Source of the DNA: Melieria omissa
Lineage: Eukaryota; Arthropoda; Insecta; Diptera; Ulidiidae
Direction of reading: 5' to 3'
DNA length: 64,000 bases
Assembly: GCA_963971225.1 (NCBI GenBank)
Contig: OZ020269.1
Span: 1,922,001 to 1,986,000 of the forward strand
The notes under the pieces are model-generated. The model was given only the letters and a program-made list of their open reading frames with translations. It was not told the DNA's origin and made no database searches. Numbering within the stretch: position 1 is the stretch's first letter; each line of letters begins with the position of its first letter. Position numbers and translations under genes: made by a program. Below, one piece after another: positions 42,589 through 53,712 of this stretch.

Positions 42589-43776
42589 TTTCGACATTAA
42601 TTTTACTCTATCTGCTACAAAGACGTAAATAAGTAGTTTAGATTATTAAAAAGTGTTAGACGATAAATGATTAAATTGAGCGAATGACACAGTTTTTCGC
42701 TCTCTTGAAAGATTTTGTTTTTGCAGAAATAAACATTAATAAGTAAAGTAAAGTAAAGTAAAACGGAGGCAAAGCTCTTCCTCTCAATTTGTTAAGTTTC
42801 TCAGTACTTTAAAACGAGTGAAGACATTCATTGCGAACGCAAACGCAGTCGATTGATTTGAAAATTTAGAAGTTTTTGTAATTAGTATTCATTAAAAAAC
42901 CATTGCCTCAGTCAAATTCCGCTCAATTTAAAAAAATGCGAAATGTAAATGTATCGAAATGAACACTCATGGATGTGATGCATAAACGTCATCCAAAAAC
43001 TTGTATGCCTCAAGTGCTTAGAATTTAATTAAAATTTCATCGCCCAATGCCTACATTAAGTCAATATCTGATTCTTCCCTTTCGCCGCACCCTTATTGTA
43101 ATGATGCCATGACGATTGGGTTTTATTAAAAACCCTAATATGTACAATTATTATGCCACCGAACACTTGGCAGCACCCCATTCAATTGCGGACCGTTTAT
43201 TTGCTTTTTAATAAAACAGGTGCTCGACCTCTCCAATCCTCCACCGTCTCTCATACACACACACATTCATGTATATATACGCGTACATTGCAGCATCCTT
43301 TATCATTTAATTTTACTTTTCATTAAACTCGTACCCTATTCGACAGCAAGAATACGTTCATCCACGCAAGTGTGCGAAATTATACAATGACGAGGGTGAG
43401 CCATGAGGACAATAATAATGTATGGCACTTAGTAATGTGTGGATTGTAGTAAAGCGAGAAAATCGGACAAAAGTTTGTGAACAACTAGAACGTGTCTTAG
43501 ATATTACATGGAACAAGGCCTTTTACGGATGGTGGGTAGGGCAGGGGACCTACAGTTTAACGCCGAATCCGAACGGCGGTTGGCACTGTTTCTTTCACAC
43601 TTGGAGGTTGTTTAATCAAAACATGTATCGGAAAACCGGAACGTATACCAGTTCTGCAGTCTACTTTTGCGATCAATTGTGGAAGTGTTAGGTACGGTCT
43701 TAGGTCTTAGGTTCAGTCAAACATACATAAATATATTGCACTCTGATTTTGAAACTGTACGACTTTGCGATTTAAG
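42589..43776. other. Mostly unannotated DNA with a SINE-body fragment
   Basis: About 43540-43608 is an inverted match to the SINE body at 7366-7425 (GCCGAATCCGAACGGC). A short TAAAG repeat lies near 42743-42760. No gene was recognised. Confidence 0.5.
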
Positions 43777-44394
43777 GGGGTCCTCTAGTATATTACAAAC
43801 GGTGTTTTTTAAAGCTTTTTTGGGATTTTTTTTTCAAAAACTGCAAATGATAACGAGATAATTCTTCGTTTATTCTTTAAATATTGAACTATAAAAAAAA
43901 ATTTGTCCACGTTGTTTTTGTAAGGGTGCGTTTGCGCCATCCTAACTTTGTTCCTGTTCGTCTGAAATGTAATCAAAAAATTTTCTCTTAAAAAGCATTA
44001 CTCCAATTAAAGAATGACCTATAATGAACCCGATCTGATCGAAATTGCTCTAAACCCCCCACCCCCCAAATCGGCTAGTCAATGGAGCGCAATCTCCGTA
44101 GGTTAACTCGTGGAGCAAAAAGTTTTGAACACAGCAAAACAAGAATCAAGTGAATCGGTCAATTAGTTTCGACGGAATCATGGCGCAATGGTCAAAAAAT
44201 GTGTTTTCGAGAAAAACGCGTTTAAAGTTTTAAAACCGTGTTACCGCGTAGTGAACGAGGTGGATTTGAGGCTCTGTATCTGAGAGACGTTTACGAATTC
44301 GACAAAATCCGTTCGTATACTTTTTCTATGAAAGTTATACTATAAAAATATGACAAAAAAAATCGATTTTTTCAAAATTTACAACTAGAGGAGG
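43777..44394. mobile_element. TTAA-flanked MITE, family B copy
   Basis: Ends GGGGGTCCTCTAGT and the inverse CTAGAGGAGG, with TTAA at 43773-43776 and 44395-44398. The interior block GTTTAAAGTTTTAAAACCGT is shared with family A, so A and B are subfamilies of one lineage. A truncated inverted copy is at 8176-8713. Confidence 0.75.
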
Positions 44395-44398
44395 TTAA

Positions 44399-47130
44399 AG
44401 GTTTTATTGGTGAAAATGGGAGAATTTAGAGCATTTAGAATTTTAGAGATTTTGGCACACATTTGTATTGCAAGAGTATTTGGTCATTAGTAGGTCACAC
44501 AACACTTGCCGAGCACGTTTTCAATAGGGCAAGTGGTTCGCTTTGACTTCTTTCGAGTGCAAAAATCGCAAAGCCCTCGACTATCAATTTTATAACTTTG
44601 AATGCAGCTGGAGATGCAAGTCGGACAATGTGTAATTTGGTTTGAGATAGTCAAAGATGTTCCAAAACGATTGGCTACACTTTTCAGCAATATTGTCACA
44701 CAGAAAACACGTTGAGAAAGTACATACACTTGTCTGAAGGTACAGATATATTCGGTTGTCTTTTATATTTTTTACCGTGTACCTTCTGCATTTCCGCATC
44801 CGAACCCGCTTTGTGCAATTTGAAAAGGGATAGGCGTTGATACCCCTTCAACCTTCATACATACATACATTTCATGGTCGCACTTGTTCTTACTTGCTTA
44901 CTCATTTGTGTAGTGTGGGCAATGCCACACATTTGCCTTTGCATGCTCGTCTGGCGTCTTTTTGAACCGCCCTTTTGATTTCTCGTCGGGCCAAGCAGCC
45001 CGACGACAATGCTATGACACAAGGATTAATGGTCTTCTGGACTACTTAAACGTTTTCACGCATACACAAACACATTCACAAAGTCGGCAATATTAAAAAA
45101 TGTTTGCCCGGCTGGATGGGACACCCTCTTGTGATATGATCTCTGGTTGAAGTGAACGGCGGCCGAGCTGACGGATCTGTGCGCACATAGTCCGGTGTTG
45201 TGCTATGTGAATTTAATAAAATGCCGTTTGATGATTGCCATATAATCTTTAATTTGTATTTTGTATTCATGGGGTCGAGTGCATCGCATAAGTCCTGCAA
45301 TATGTTGTTCGTTGATTTCGTTATTGCTTGTAGAGCATGCTGGAATGAGTGTTGTTTGTGGCGGTGGTAGTGTTGGCATTGCTAAGCAATTTCGGCACGC
45401 TTCTGGTTTTCAAATTCACAGTATGTATGTATGTATGTACCTATGTATATGGATTGTACTTACGTTGATAATTTTTTTTGTTTCATTTGTGAGTGTGGGT
45501 GTCACTGGGATTTCTGGTGTTACTCGAAAAGTTATTGGAAAGTTAAAAAGATAAATTATATCTGCTCATGTTTTTGTTTCGTAATTTTCATTGACTTGTG
45601 CATCATGTAGTAAAGCACAGAGTGATGGATTCGATTAGAATTTCCTATTTGTAAATTAATTCCCCACGAGTAAGGGATGGCAGCCGCTTTTTTTGCTTAA
45701 CTCACCATTCAAATTTAATATAAAACTGACGGTTCACACGTACAGCACGGCTGGTTGCGGAAAGCTAAGCCTTAGCCATTTAATCAGGCTGCTGCTCCAG
45801 TTATGTATGTGTATACTTATGTAAAATAATTTTACAAACGTACGCTGATAAGTTATTAATGTCTAATGTAAAAAAAAAAAAGTTATTAATGTCGAGAAAA
45901 TGTTTTTTTTGGTGTCAGCGTACTTAATTTTAAATGTCAACCCACTTATAAAATGTAATTTTTTCTGCTTCTACATTTAGAGGAACGCCCTTCCTTCGAA
46001 GAAGTTTACTTATGGAAAGTTATTGCTACTATAGGACAAAGGGTTTTCTTTCGCAATTCTGATGGCTCTAGGGTAATGCCGGCGAAACTGTAAGGGACAG
46101 CAGGCAGCGGCTTTATTTTACAGTTTATGCTTTTGTAATGAACATTCTTTAGATCCAGCGACTTAATTTTTGTCCTTGTTTAATGCTCTTTTCATTAAGC
46201 TGAAAATACAATTGCATCACGACGAACTTTGCGAAAGAATACGCCAGAAGTATGTGGCTTCGCATTAAATGTGTCCTGTTGCCTAAAGGTCTGCCTACAA
46301 ACCTGCCTGGTTGCTTAAAAAGGACGATCAAGATAAGCAGCACCAGGAAATTTTATTATCAAAAGACTCACACAAATGAAAGAGTTAGAGGGGTGTTGAC
46401 ATCGGTGGCATCATGGCACTGCGGTGAGGACAGTTCATAGTAATGGATAGGCACCGAGCCACACAACCAAGTAGGTGAATGGTGGAATAGTGGAAATTTA
46501 TTAGTGCCGCTTTTCACCGTTGTTTGTCGTGTATTCGCTGCTGTGCAGACGGCCTAGTGGACGCGTTATCGATTTGCATCTAACGTACGCTTTGGACGCG
46601 GACCACAAACACATATGTATGATTTATAATCCTTTCAATGGGATTGGATGTTATAAGTGTAAGATTGCATCGGATAATTACAAGTTTACACAACATAAAC
46701 GACATGTCAGCAATAATTAAAACGTTGCTATCCGACGCGATGCTTAGCCGTTAAATGCATTAATATGTATGCTTCCTTTTAACGAATTCTTTTAATGATA
46801 TCGTTTATAATTGTTGTGTTGATTAGAGTAGTTCTTTATATTTGGAATTGAAGCCAGCGCTAAAGAAGAGCTGCGAGCAATATGTACAAATATATAAATA
46901 TATATATTTTAACGTTTACATAAATTTTCGAAGTCGTTTTTCCACTCTGAATAAGTTAACTACAAAACATTAGCGCATCAACCACTCCTCCGTCGAAAAA
47001 CGTTGAATTTGCAATTTATTGTTGATTTGCGAAAAAAACCATTGAGGGTTTTGAAAGATCCATACAATCGGCTTCTGTTAAGTTTAGGATTTTTATGCAT
47101 GCATGTTCTTATAAAGGTGTTTTGAAGCAC
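44399..47130. other. No gene firmly recognised
   Basis: A minus frame at 44487-44729 has clustered cysteines (GLCDFCTRKKSKRTTCP and GKCC), vaguely like a piggyBac C-terminal finger, but too short to call. Microsatellites (CATA)n near 44858 and (GTAT)n near 45422 are present. The remainder is intergenic in character. Confidence 0.45.
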
Positions 47131-47576
47131 CGGACTAATATTAAAATTATGAAACTTTTCTTCACTATAACTAAACGGGTGTAGTGGTAATGGAAATTGT
47201 ATGTAGTGCTAATTGCAATGTTTTCGCTATGACTAAATTAGTGTAGTGGCAATGAAAATTTCTTCCGCTATAACAAAATAAGTGCAGTGGTTATGGACAT
47301 TCTTCGGTAATGTAAATCATTTTCACTAATTTTGAAAGTAGTGCTTGAAATATTTTTCAACTGCCACTACCACTAATCTATGATTTTAACACTTAGTGGG
47401 AATAATTTTTGAAGCACTAATATTTAGTGGACATTTTTCAACTCCACTGCTACTAATATTAATTTTGTGGAAATTTTTAAAATCTACTGCTACTAGGTTT
47501 GTAGTTGAAAAACGATAAAATAAAATTATAGTGGATACATCGATTTAATTTCACTAAATACATAAGTTAGTGGTAG
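47130..47576. repeat. Degenerate TAGTGG/CCACTA repeat region
   Basis: Blocks like GTGTAGTGGTAATG (near 47180, 47240, 47285) change to the inverse CCACTACCACTAA orientation after about 47350. The motif density is far above the surroundings. No ORF or TIR was assigned. Confidence 0.5.
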
Positions 47577-48100
47577 TTAACCTGTAATACGCCCAGGAAA
47601 TCTATCAATTTTTTCAAATTTGTTTCTACCAATCGGTAGGAGTCATTTTTTGAGCGGTAGTCAAAATGACTACCTTTGGACATTTAAGGGGCCAACTAGT
47701 TTGACCGCCTGAAAAAAGGAGATTTTTGTGAATTTTGAATTTTGTGAAGTATTGCATCGAATGTTTTAAAATTTTGCAGATATATTTATGCGTAAATAAT
47801 GAATACAAAGTAATTTTTTCAAATGAAAATATTCGATTTTCAGCAAGTTATCCACCATCTCCTGAGTCTTAAAAAAAAAAAAAACGTTCTCCCACTGCTG
47901 CAGTGATTGTAGCACTGTTCGCAGTGCCTGAAATCAAAAAAACCAAAAATTTTACTTAACTTGGTTATACAATGACCCTCGGTTGTAAAAAAAAATAAAA
48001 TGCAACAAAACGGCGGTTTTTTGAGAAAAAAATTAAAATTTTGCTGAAAAATCTGATGGTTTCTGGCCTGGCATAATTATACTTTTCATCCTATCATTAA

Positions 48101-48597
48101 CCCATTAAAACCTGACCCCAGAAGGGCTTGTACGATTTCCATAAAATTTTACACAATGTTAGTAATTGACCTAATCAAGAAAAAAAATGAAGCAAATAAT
48201 TCATACCCCCACCCCCTGACCCAGGAGGGTACGTTGCGCAAACGCAATTTGGGCCTTAGTCACATACAAAACATAAAATTAAAAAAAAAAAAAAATTTTT
48301 TAAACTTATTTTTAAATAGTTTAGCATTACAAAATGCAGCCCACAAAGGGATTTTGATAGGTTTGAAGAATAAGTATTTTTAATTGAATTTCAAAAATTC
48401 CCCAAAAAAAACCTTTGACTTTGGATCGAAAAAAAGATATGAATATTTAAAAAATTTTGAAATTTGAGTATGGCAGAATCTAAAACGATCAATTCGAATC
48501 CAATTCTACCCATTTTCAAGTCTTATATCTTTATGAATTACTTAATGTAGCGAAATTCCCAAACGTTGCGCAAACGCAACGCTCAGGGCTTAATGGG
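48101..48597. mobile_element. piggyBac MITE (CCCATTAA family), copy 2
   Basis: 497 bp, the same length and orientation as 22473-22969 with only scattered differences. TTAA lies at 48097-48100 and 48598-48601. The terminal hairpin CGTTGCGCAAACGCAACG is present. Confidence 0.93.
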
Positions 48598-48846
48598 TTA
48601 AACTGGAGGGTCATTGTATGGAAAAATAAATACACAATAAGCTAAAAAAAGACCCAAGTCGATCGGATGATTTGTTATCAAGTTACAGCTGCAGCACATT
48701 TGAAAAATATAGTTTTGAAAAAAACGCGTTTAAAGTTTTAAAACCGTGTTACCGCGTACGAACGAGACGGATTTGAGGCTCTGTATCTCAGAGACTTTTA
48801 CGAGTTCGACAAAATCCGTTCGTATACTTTTTCTATGATAGTTATA

Positions 48847-49441
48847 TAGGGTGTTTTTTTAGAGGTATAGAACTTCGAATTGAAATAAAACACAAGAAAA
48901 TCGTTTTAATGTCCATCAATTTGGCTTTATTGGAAGGATAATTTTATGCCATTAATGTTTAAATATGATTTCGGGCATTTGGCCGCCGCGGCTGGCTCGA
49001 ATAAAGCCAATTCTACAGGTCCAATTTTCAGTTGATGGACAAAGCTCCAATTGCTGTGCACGGTGGCGAATCGATTCATTCGGGTCCTCTTCAACATTTT
49101 GCTCTACAGCGGCAATTGTTTCTTCGGTGCGCACTGTTCGACGTCTCTGCGGATGCGTATTATCACATAGAGTAAACGTAGTGCGAAAACGACCCATGGT
49201 TAACCGAATTAATTGCTCTGATGGACCATAAAATGGACGGAGCTTGCGGTAAACTTCGCGAACTGAACCATTATTTTCGAAATAAATTTGCACGATTTGC
49301 AAGCGTTGTTCTTTTGTCAACCTGTTCAGGATGAAATGGCAAACCAAACTGAACATAAATGACATTAGAGTTGCCAGATTTGACCACAAAATGCCAGTTT
49401 TATTTCTATTCGAAAAACAAACCTCTCAAAAAAACACCCTA
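48847..49441 (-). mobile_element. Short mariner-like element (595 bp)
   Basis: Terminal repeats TAGGGTGTTTTTTTAGAGGT and the near-inverse at the right, with TA at 48845-48846 and 49442-49443. It interrupts the family A MITE where copy 1 reads GTTATACTATAAA. It encodes a single short ORF on minus. Confidence 0.85.
48952..49368 (-). CDS. DUF4817-type helix-turn-helix protein, transposase core deleted
   Basis: The start is set at the ATG at 49368 (MSFMFSL), giving 138 residues. Residues about 20-110 (LTKEQRLQIVQIYFENNGSV, VREVYRKLRPFYG, then VRTEETIAAVEQNVEEDPNES) match the DUF4817 DNA-binding region of mariner-like transposases. The last residues (ASRGGQMPEIIFKH) look like the normal C-terminus. 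The catalytic DDE/D domain has been removed between them, and the frame stays open to the end. It could bind element ends without cutting, like known repressor-type truncated transposases. That role is inference. Confidence 0.7.
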   Translation of the reverse strand, partial: LMSFMFSLVCHFILNRLTKEQRLQIVQIYFENNGSVREVYRKLRPFYGPSEQLIRLTMGRFRTTFTLCDNTHPQRRRTVRTEETIAAVEQNVEEDPNESIRHRAQQLELCPSTENWTCRIGFIRASRGGQMPEIIFKH

Positions 49442-49703
49442 TACTATAAAAATATGAAATAAAACAAAAAACGAAATTTTCAAAATTTCAAACTAGTTGT
49501 GCCCCTTAAGGTAAATTTTGCAAAATTGGGGTAAAAAATATGTTTACAATATTTTTAATTTATAAATAAATAAATTCCATTTAGCTTTAAAAACTAATAA
49601 AAGTCACGTAAGATATTTGTTTAGAAAGCGATGCAACAAAAGTTATTTACAATAAAAGACCTCAATGTAGTCAAAATGACTCCCTTGGGCATTCTAGTGT
49701 TAA

Positions 49704-52700
49704 GTCACTGCATACAACGTTTACCATTAAAATTGGTGTATTAAACGATGGTGATGCCACACGTATCTCAAAACTTAAGTAGTAACCAGCGCATATATAG
49801 TATATGTAATTTTCATTGAACATCCCTCTTTCGGGTAGCTACCAACTTCACACTAAAGTGAGTATACCAATGGTTCACAAGTACAGACGCGTTAATGGAG
49901 GTTTTTACGCATAGTTCGAAAAACTTGACTTTCATAGTTGGAAAAGTGTACATAACATCAAATTTAGTTATTTAAGCTATAGCTGTGGAGAAAATATTTT
50001 TTGTTTAATCTGTTACTGCGTAATGCTATTAGGATTGCCGAACACTACTTTATGATAGAGTGTACGTTTGGTTGAGGTCGCAAGAGGCAATTGCTTGTCA
50101 TTTAACTACATATATACTAAGTATACAAATAATTATTGTTATTTTAACGTCTGCATCATTGCATCAACTTTGTCATTACTTAATATTAACGTAAGCGACT
50201 TCAAATGAGACCGACAAACCGACAGTGTCAAAACCTGAAATTTCCATCGGGCTACCATTTTGTTTTGTGGTATTAACAGCACTAGCTGTTGTAGGTAATT
50301 GCTGCCCCTGTTTCTTTTAAGCCCATCTGCCTTGCTGGCATCAAATCTGCCAACAAACCAAGTTGCAAACAAAGCTTAATGTAGGTAAGAGGCACTGGAC
50401 TGGTAAACAGGTGGGGCGGTTGAACGGATGGCCAGTGTATGAGTGCAAGTATGATTAACTGTCATTTTTCCTGCCATAGTCGGTAGTAGATCAATCAATG
50501 GGTATGTGGTTTTACTTAAGGTGGGTGTTAAAGAGGTTTGAAACGGCAAGGGGAAGGATACCACATACCACACTGCAATAATGACAAATCGGAAGAATCT
50601 AAAATGCATCATCATGCTCGGGTTGAATATCCGGTTACCAGCCAGTCGGTCGGACGGTCATTGGTAGGACTTGATCGGACGGGGGCATCTTCTTTGAATC
50701 GCCGGCTGCTTGTGCTTTTCCAAAGGGACTTATGCGATAAGAAAAGTTTAAATTAATTAAAAAAATTTCATGTTTGGCATTTCGACTTTTTCTTTGGTTG
50801 CCTGGCGGCTTGATGTTGTTTTTACGAGTTGAGGCATGCTTATACAAACATGAGCGTATTTACTTTGAAGTAGATGGGGATCAAGTAGGCAACTCTTTAA
50901 AATAAATGTTAAGAGCACGTGTCAACATATATACAGTTTTTAATAGGATAAGTTCCGAGCCACGGTGGCCACCGTGATTTAGCTGGTTGATGTATTGGGC
51001 CACGAGCCCCGTCAAACTCAACATCAAACGTATAGAATCGACGCAGAACTGTAGGAATTATACAGGAATCTAGGCTTATATAGTTGGGCTGTATGCTCAA
51101 TTATATATATTTAAGAACATATTCTAGGTCAGTGCCCACATTATGGGGGCTCTATACACAACTTTATTTGCCACCGAAAATTTTTGTAACAAATATATAT
51201 TTAGCGAGATTGAAATCCCAAACCCCCATTCGTGCACCGCTGCTCTAAAACCACAAAGACCCCTCGACCTCCTCTTCCCCTCACCCAACTTGTATACATC
51301 AATGCATACGTATCTTCTCACTGTTTTGCTTAGTTTTTGCAATTTTGTTTCTGCTTGCCGGCCTTTGTGGCGTACAGATGCCGATCGATTTGAGTTGGCC
51401 ATTCACTGCAATCGGAATGCGCCTACTACCCACTGTTGTTGAAAGATTGAGAGGCTGGCTTGATATATTTCGGATGCAGACGCGACGACAGCGATAGAGG
51501 GCTGGGCGAACAACAAAGAGGGCGGCACTGAATTCGAAAAGCATTTGAGGTGATGTTACACTTGTTGATGCATAAAATCTGAGTATGCTTGTGTGTGCGC
51601 AGCACGTGGGATTGAGCCATGAACAATTGGATGGAGCGCGGTGTTGATGTTATTGTTCGTGTTTTTATAAATTTGAGATCTTGCGAGTCTAAAGCCAAAA
51701 GATTTAGCGATTTAGCAAAATTCAACTGACTCGGAGCTTACTCTTTGAGATGGGTTGATCTATAGAACGTCTGGCCGATGGTTAAATTTAGTCCGACAAA
51801 GTGTTGGACAGAGTGATTTGTAGTTTTATCTGCCGACGGTTGATGTATGCCATTCCCGTTCCGGAGCGCAGGTAAGTATGAACTTGTTGCAGTTTTTTGG
51901 AATTGTGCCGAAGATGAAGTAAGGCCGATTAATAAATGTCGACCACGAGCACGACCACTATCACTGTTCTCCCCCACGTTAAAACCCACAAAACTTTAAA
52001 GAAGTTGTTTTTATTAATGCAAGGCAGTTTGTAGAAAACTTGTTACAAAACCAACGCTTAAGAAACCGATTGATAATACAAATACAGAAACATTACCATT
52101 CCCTTTCCCATGTAACCAATATACACGGTTGGGCCTGATATTTCGGCATATTGTCATTTGAGTTTTTAACTCAAAGTCAAGTACTTACTCTGTGCGCACA
52201 ACAGTAAAAAGAACTAAAGGCAATGAATCAGAGCCGAATCTGCGGTTATTTTAAAGATGAGTAAAAAGCATGAAAAACAATCTTAAAAAGTCAACAACAG
52301 AAAGGAGCAAGAGGCAAAGACAAAAAAGAAGCATCTGTGGAATGTGAAAAGTTCGTTCCCATGACTACAGGCGTTCAAAGAGATACCGAAAACGAGAAAA
52401 TGCTGGTGGCTGCTTTGCTGGCTAACAAGCCGGTAGGAGCGCAGTCGTTTTGCTTTCTTTTTAGTTCCTTTTCACGTGACTTTAACCAACTTGTGAGCTT
52501 TTTGCTTTCTTTTTAGTGTATTTCCTTGGGTATTTGAGTAGATTACGCATATGTGTGCGTGTTTGTGAGAACGCGAATGCTGGCAGTTGGTACGATTTTA
52601 CTCGTTTATTGCTGCTTGTCTTTTGCATTTCGTTTTGTTACTGTTATTGCGGTTTTTCGCTGTTGTTGATTTAGTCGCTATTCGTTTGTGGTAGCGTTAG

Positions 52701-53450
52701 AAACGTTGATGCAGCAAAATCGGAGTGTATACATGGTCATAAGCTTATTGAAACATTGCGCCGATCTGCCAGATAAAGTGTACAATTTGACTTGAATACC
52801 CCGACTGCGGCCTTAGCAATTTTGGAAAAGGTTGCTGCTGATATTGAATTATTGTTGCAGATTGTACGTTCGCTTTCTCATTAAATAAACGTTACCACAA
52901 ATTAGTACGTTCTTGAAGTAAAAATTGGACAAATTGGAGAAAATGGGCTAAAGATAAATTGCTAGTCTAGTAGAATTTATGACAGTTGTTGTATTGGAGA
53001 GATAGTAAAAATTACATTGGTCCTGAATATTTTTAACCGTAGATCGAGCTTTGTATCAAAAATGATACATTTGGTTTTTTGTTTTATTATAACTTTTTTT
53101 CAGGATATAATTAATTGAACCATTCTTGTGACTTTGTTTGTGTTGGGATTATGCTTGTTTAAAACCATCTTTCACACTTTTTTAAGGAAGAGGTCTTGAG
53201 AAAATTGAAACGTTTTTTTTCTCCTTTGTATACATAGGATAGGACTCCATAATTTGTTTGTAGCTCGATCTACGGTTAAACTTTATTTTTAAGCAAGCAC
53301 CATACCATGACAAATTTGAGTTTATAAAAATATGGTTGTGCATAAATCGTTTTTCTACCCCCAAACAATTGTAATATGATGGGGTAGGGGAAGGTATGGC
53401 ATCTTTAAAAGCAAGCACTTGGAAATCATTTTCATTATATCAATTTACCT
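49704..53450. other. Low-repeat, probably host non-coding DNA
   Basis: There is no TE protein or TIR pair here. Many short ORFs lack domains. A strong splice-donor-like GCAG-GTAAGT lies at 51868-51877 on plus. This stretch looks like intron or intergenic DNA of a host gene, in contrast to the TE-packed flanks. Confidence 0.45.
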
Positions 53451-53712
53451 TCGAGGTTTATTAAGAAAAACAATAGCAACGAACGACAATGGCGGTCGCT
53501 TGGCAGAACTCCGCAAATGTTGAGTTTGTGCTGCCATTGGTAACAGTGTTGGTATTGCGTCTGCAGCCTCATGTAGCACAATGTTGTCGGGTGCTTTCAA
53601 GTAGTTAAACGTTGGCGGTCTTTCGTTGGCAGGTGTCACCGGTTGATTGCGTTCTGTCACACGCTTTATCTTTTCCGGTCGTTCTCTCTTTTCTTGTTCA
53701 CTTTCACGGTAT
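53451..53712 (-). CDS. Candidate host-gene internal exon
   Basis: On minus, an acceptor-like pyrimidine stretch (CCCTTCTTCTATTGAAG) precedes an open frame of 87 codons. The frame ends at a good donor, CGAAG followed by GTAAAT. The translation starts YRESEQEKRERPEKIKRV (charged) and continues with PVTPANERPPTFNYLKAP; no domain was recognised. If the donor is ignored, the frame stops one codon later. The codon choice is balanced and the sequence is not repeated in the window, which sets it apart from the TEs. The gene identity is unknown. Confidence 0.4.

Larger units (their letters stand above)
47690..49505. mobile_element. TTAA-flanked MITE, family A copy 2, with two inserts
   Basis: TTAA lies at 47686-47689 and 49506-49509. 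It matches 5230-5962 throughout, except for a piggyBac MITE (48101-48597) and a mariner-like element (48847-49441). Both empty sites are visible in copy 1. Confidence 0.88.
47581..49699. mobile_element. TTAA-flanked MITE, family D copy 2, with nested inserts
   Basis: The right end CATTCTAGTG is followed by TTAA (49700-49703). The left end is diverged (CCTGTAATACGCCC after TTAA at 47577-47580). The outer parts match the 31681-32069 copy in inverse orientation. It is split at an internal TTAA by the family A MITE at 47690-49505. The uninterrupted sister reads GCATTTAAGGTAAAT on its minus strand. Confidence 0.7.

Noticed and set aside
44487..44729. piggyBac C-terminal zinc finger
   Set aside because: The cysteine spacing does not clearly match and no other transposase sequence adjoins it; left as an unassigned Cys-rich frame.
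45076..45554. Overlapping ORFs on both strands
   Set aside because: No motif or splice signals; they include a GTAT microsatellite.
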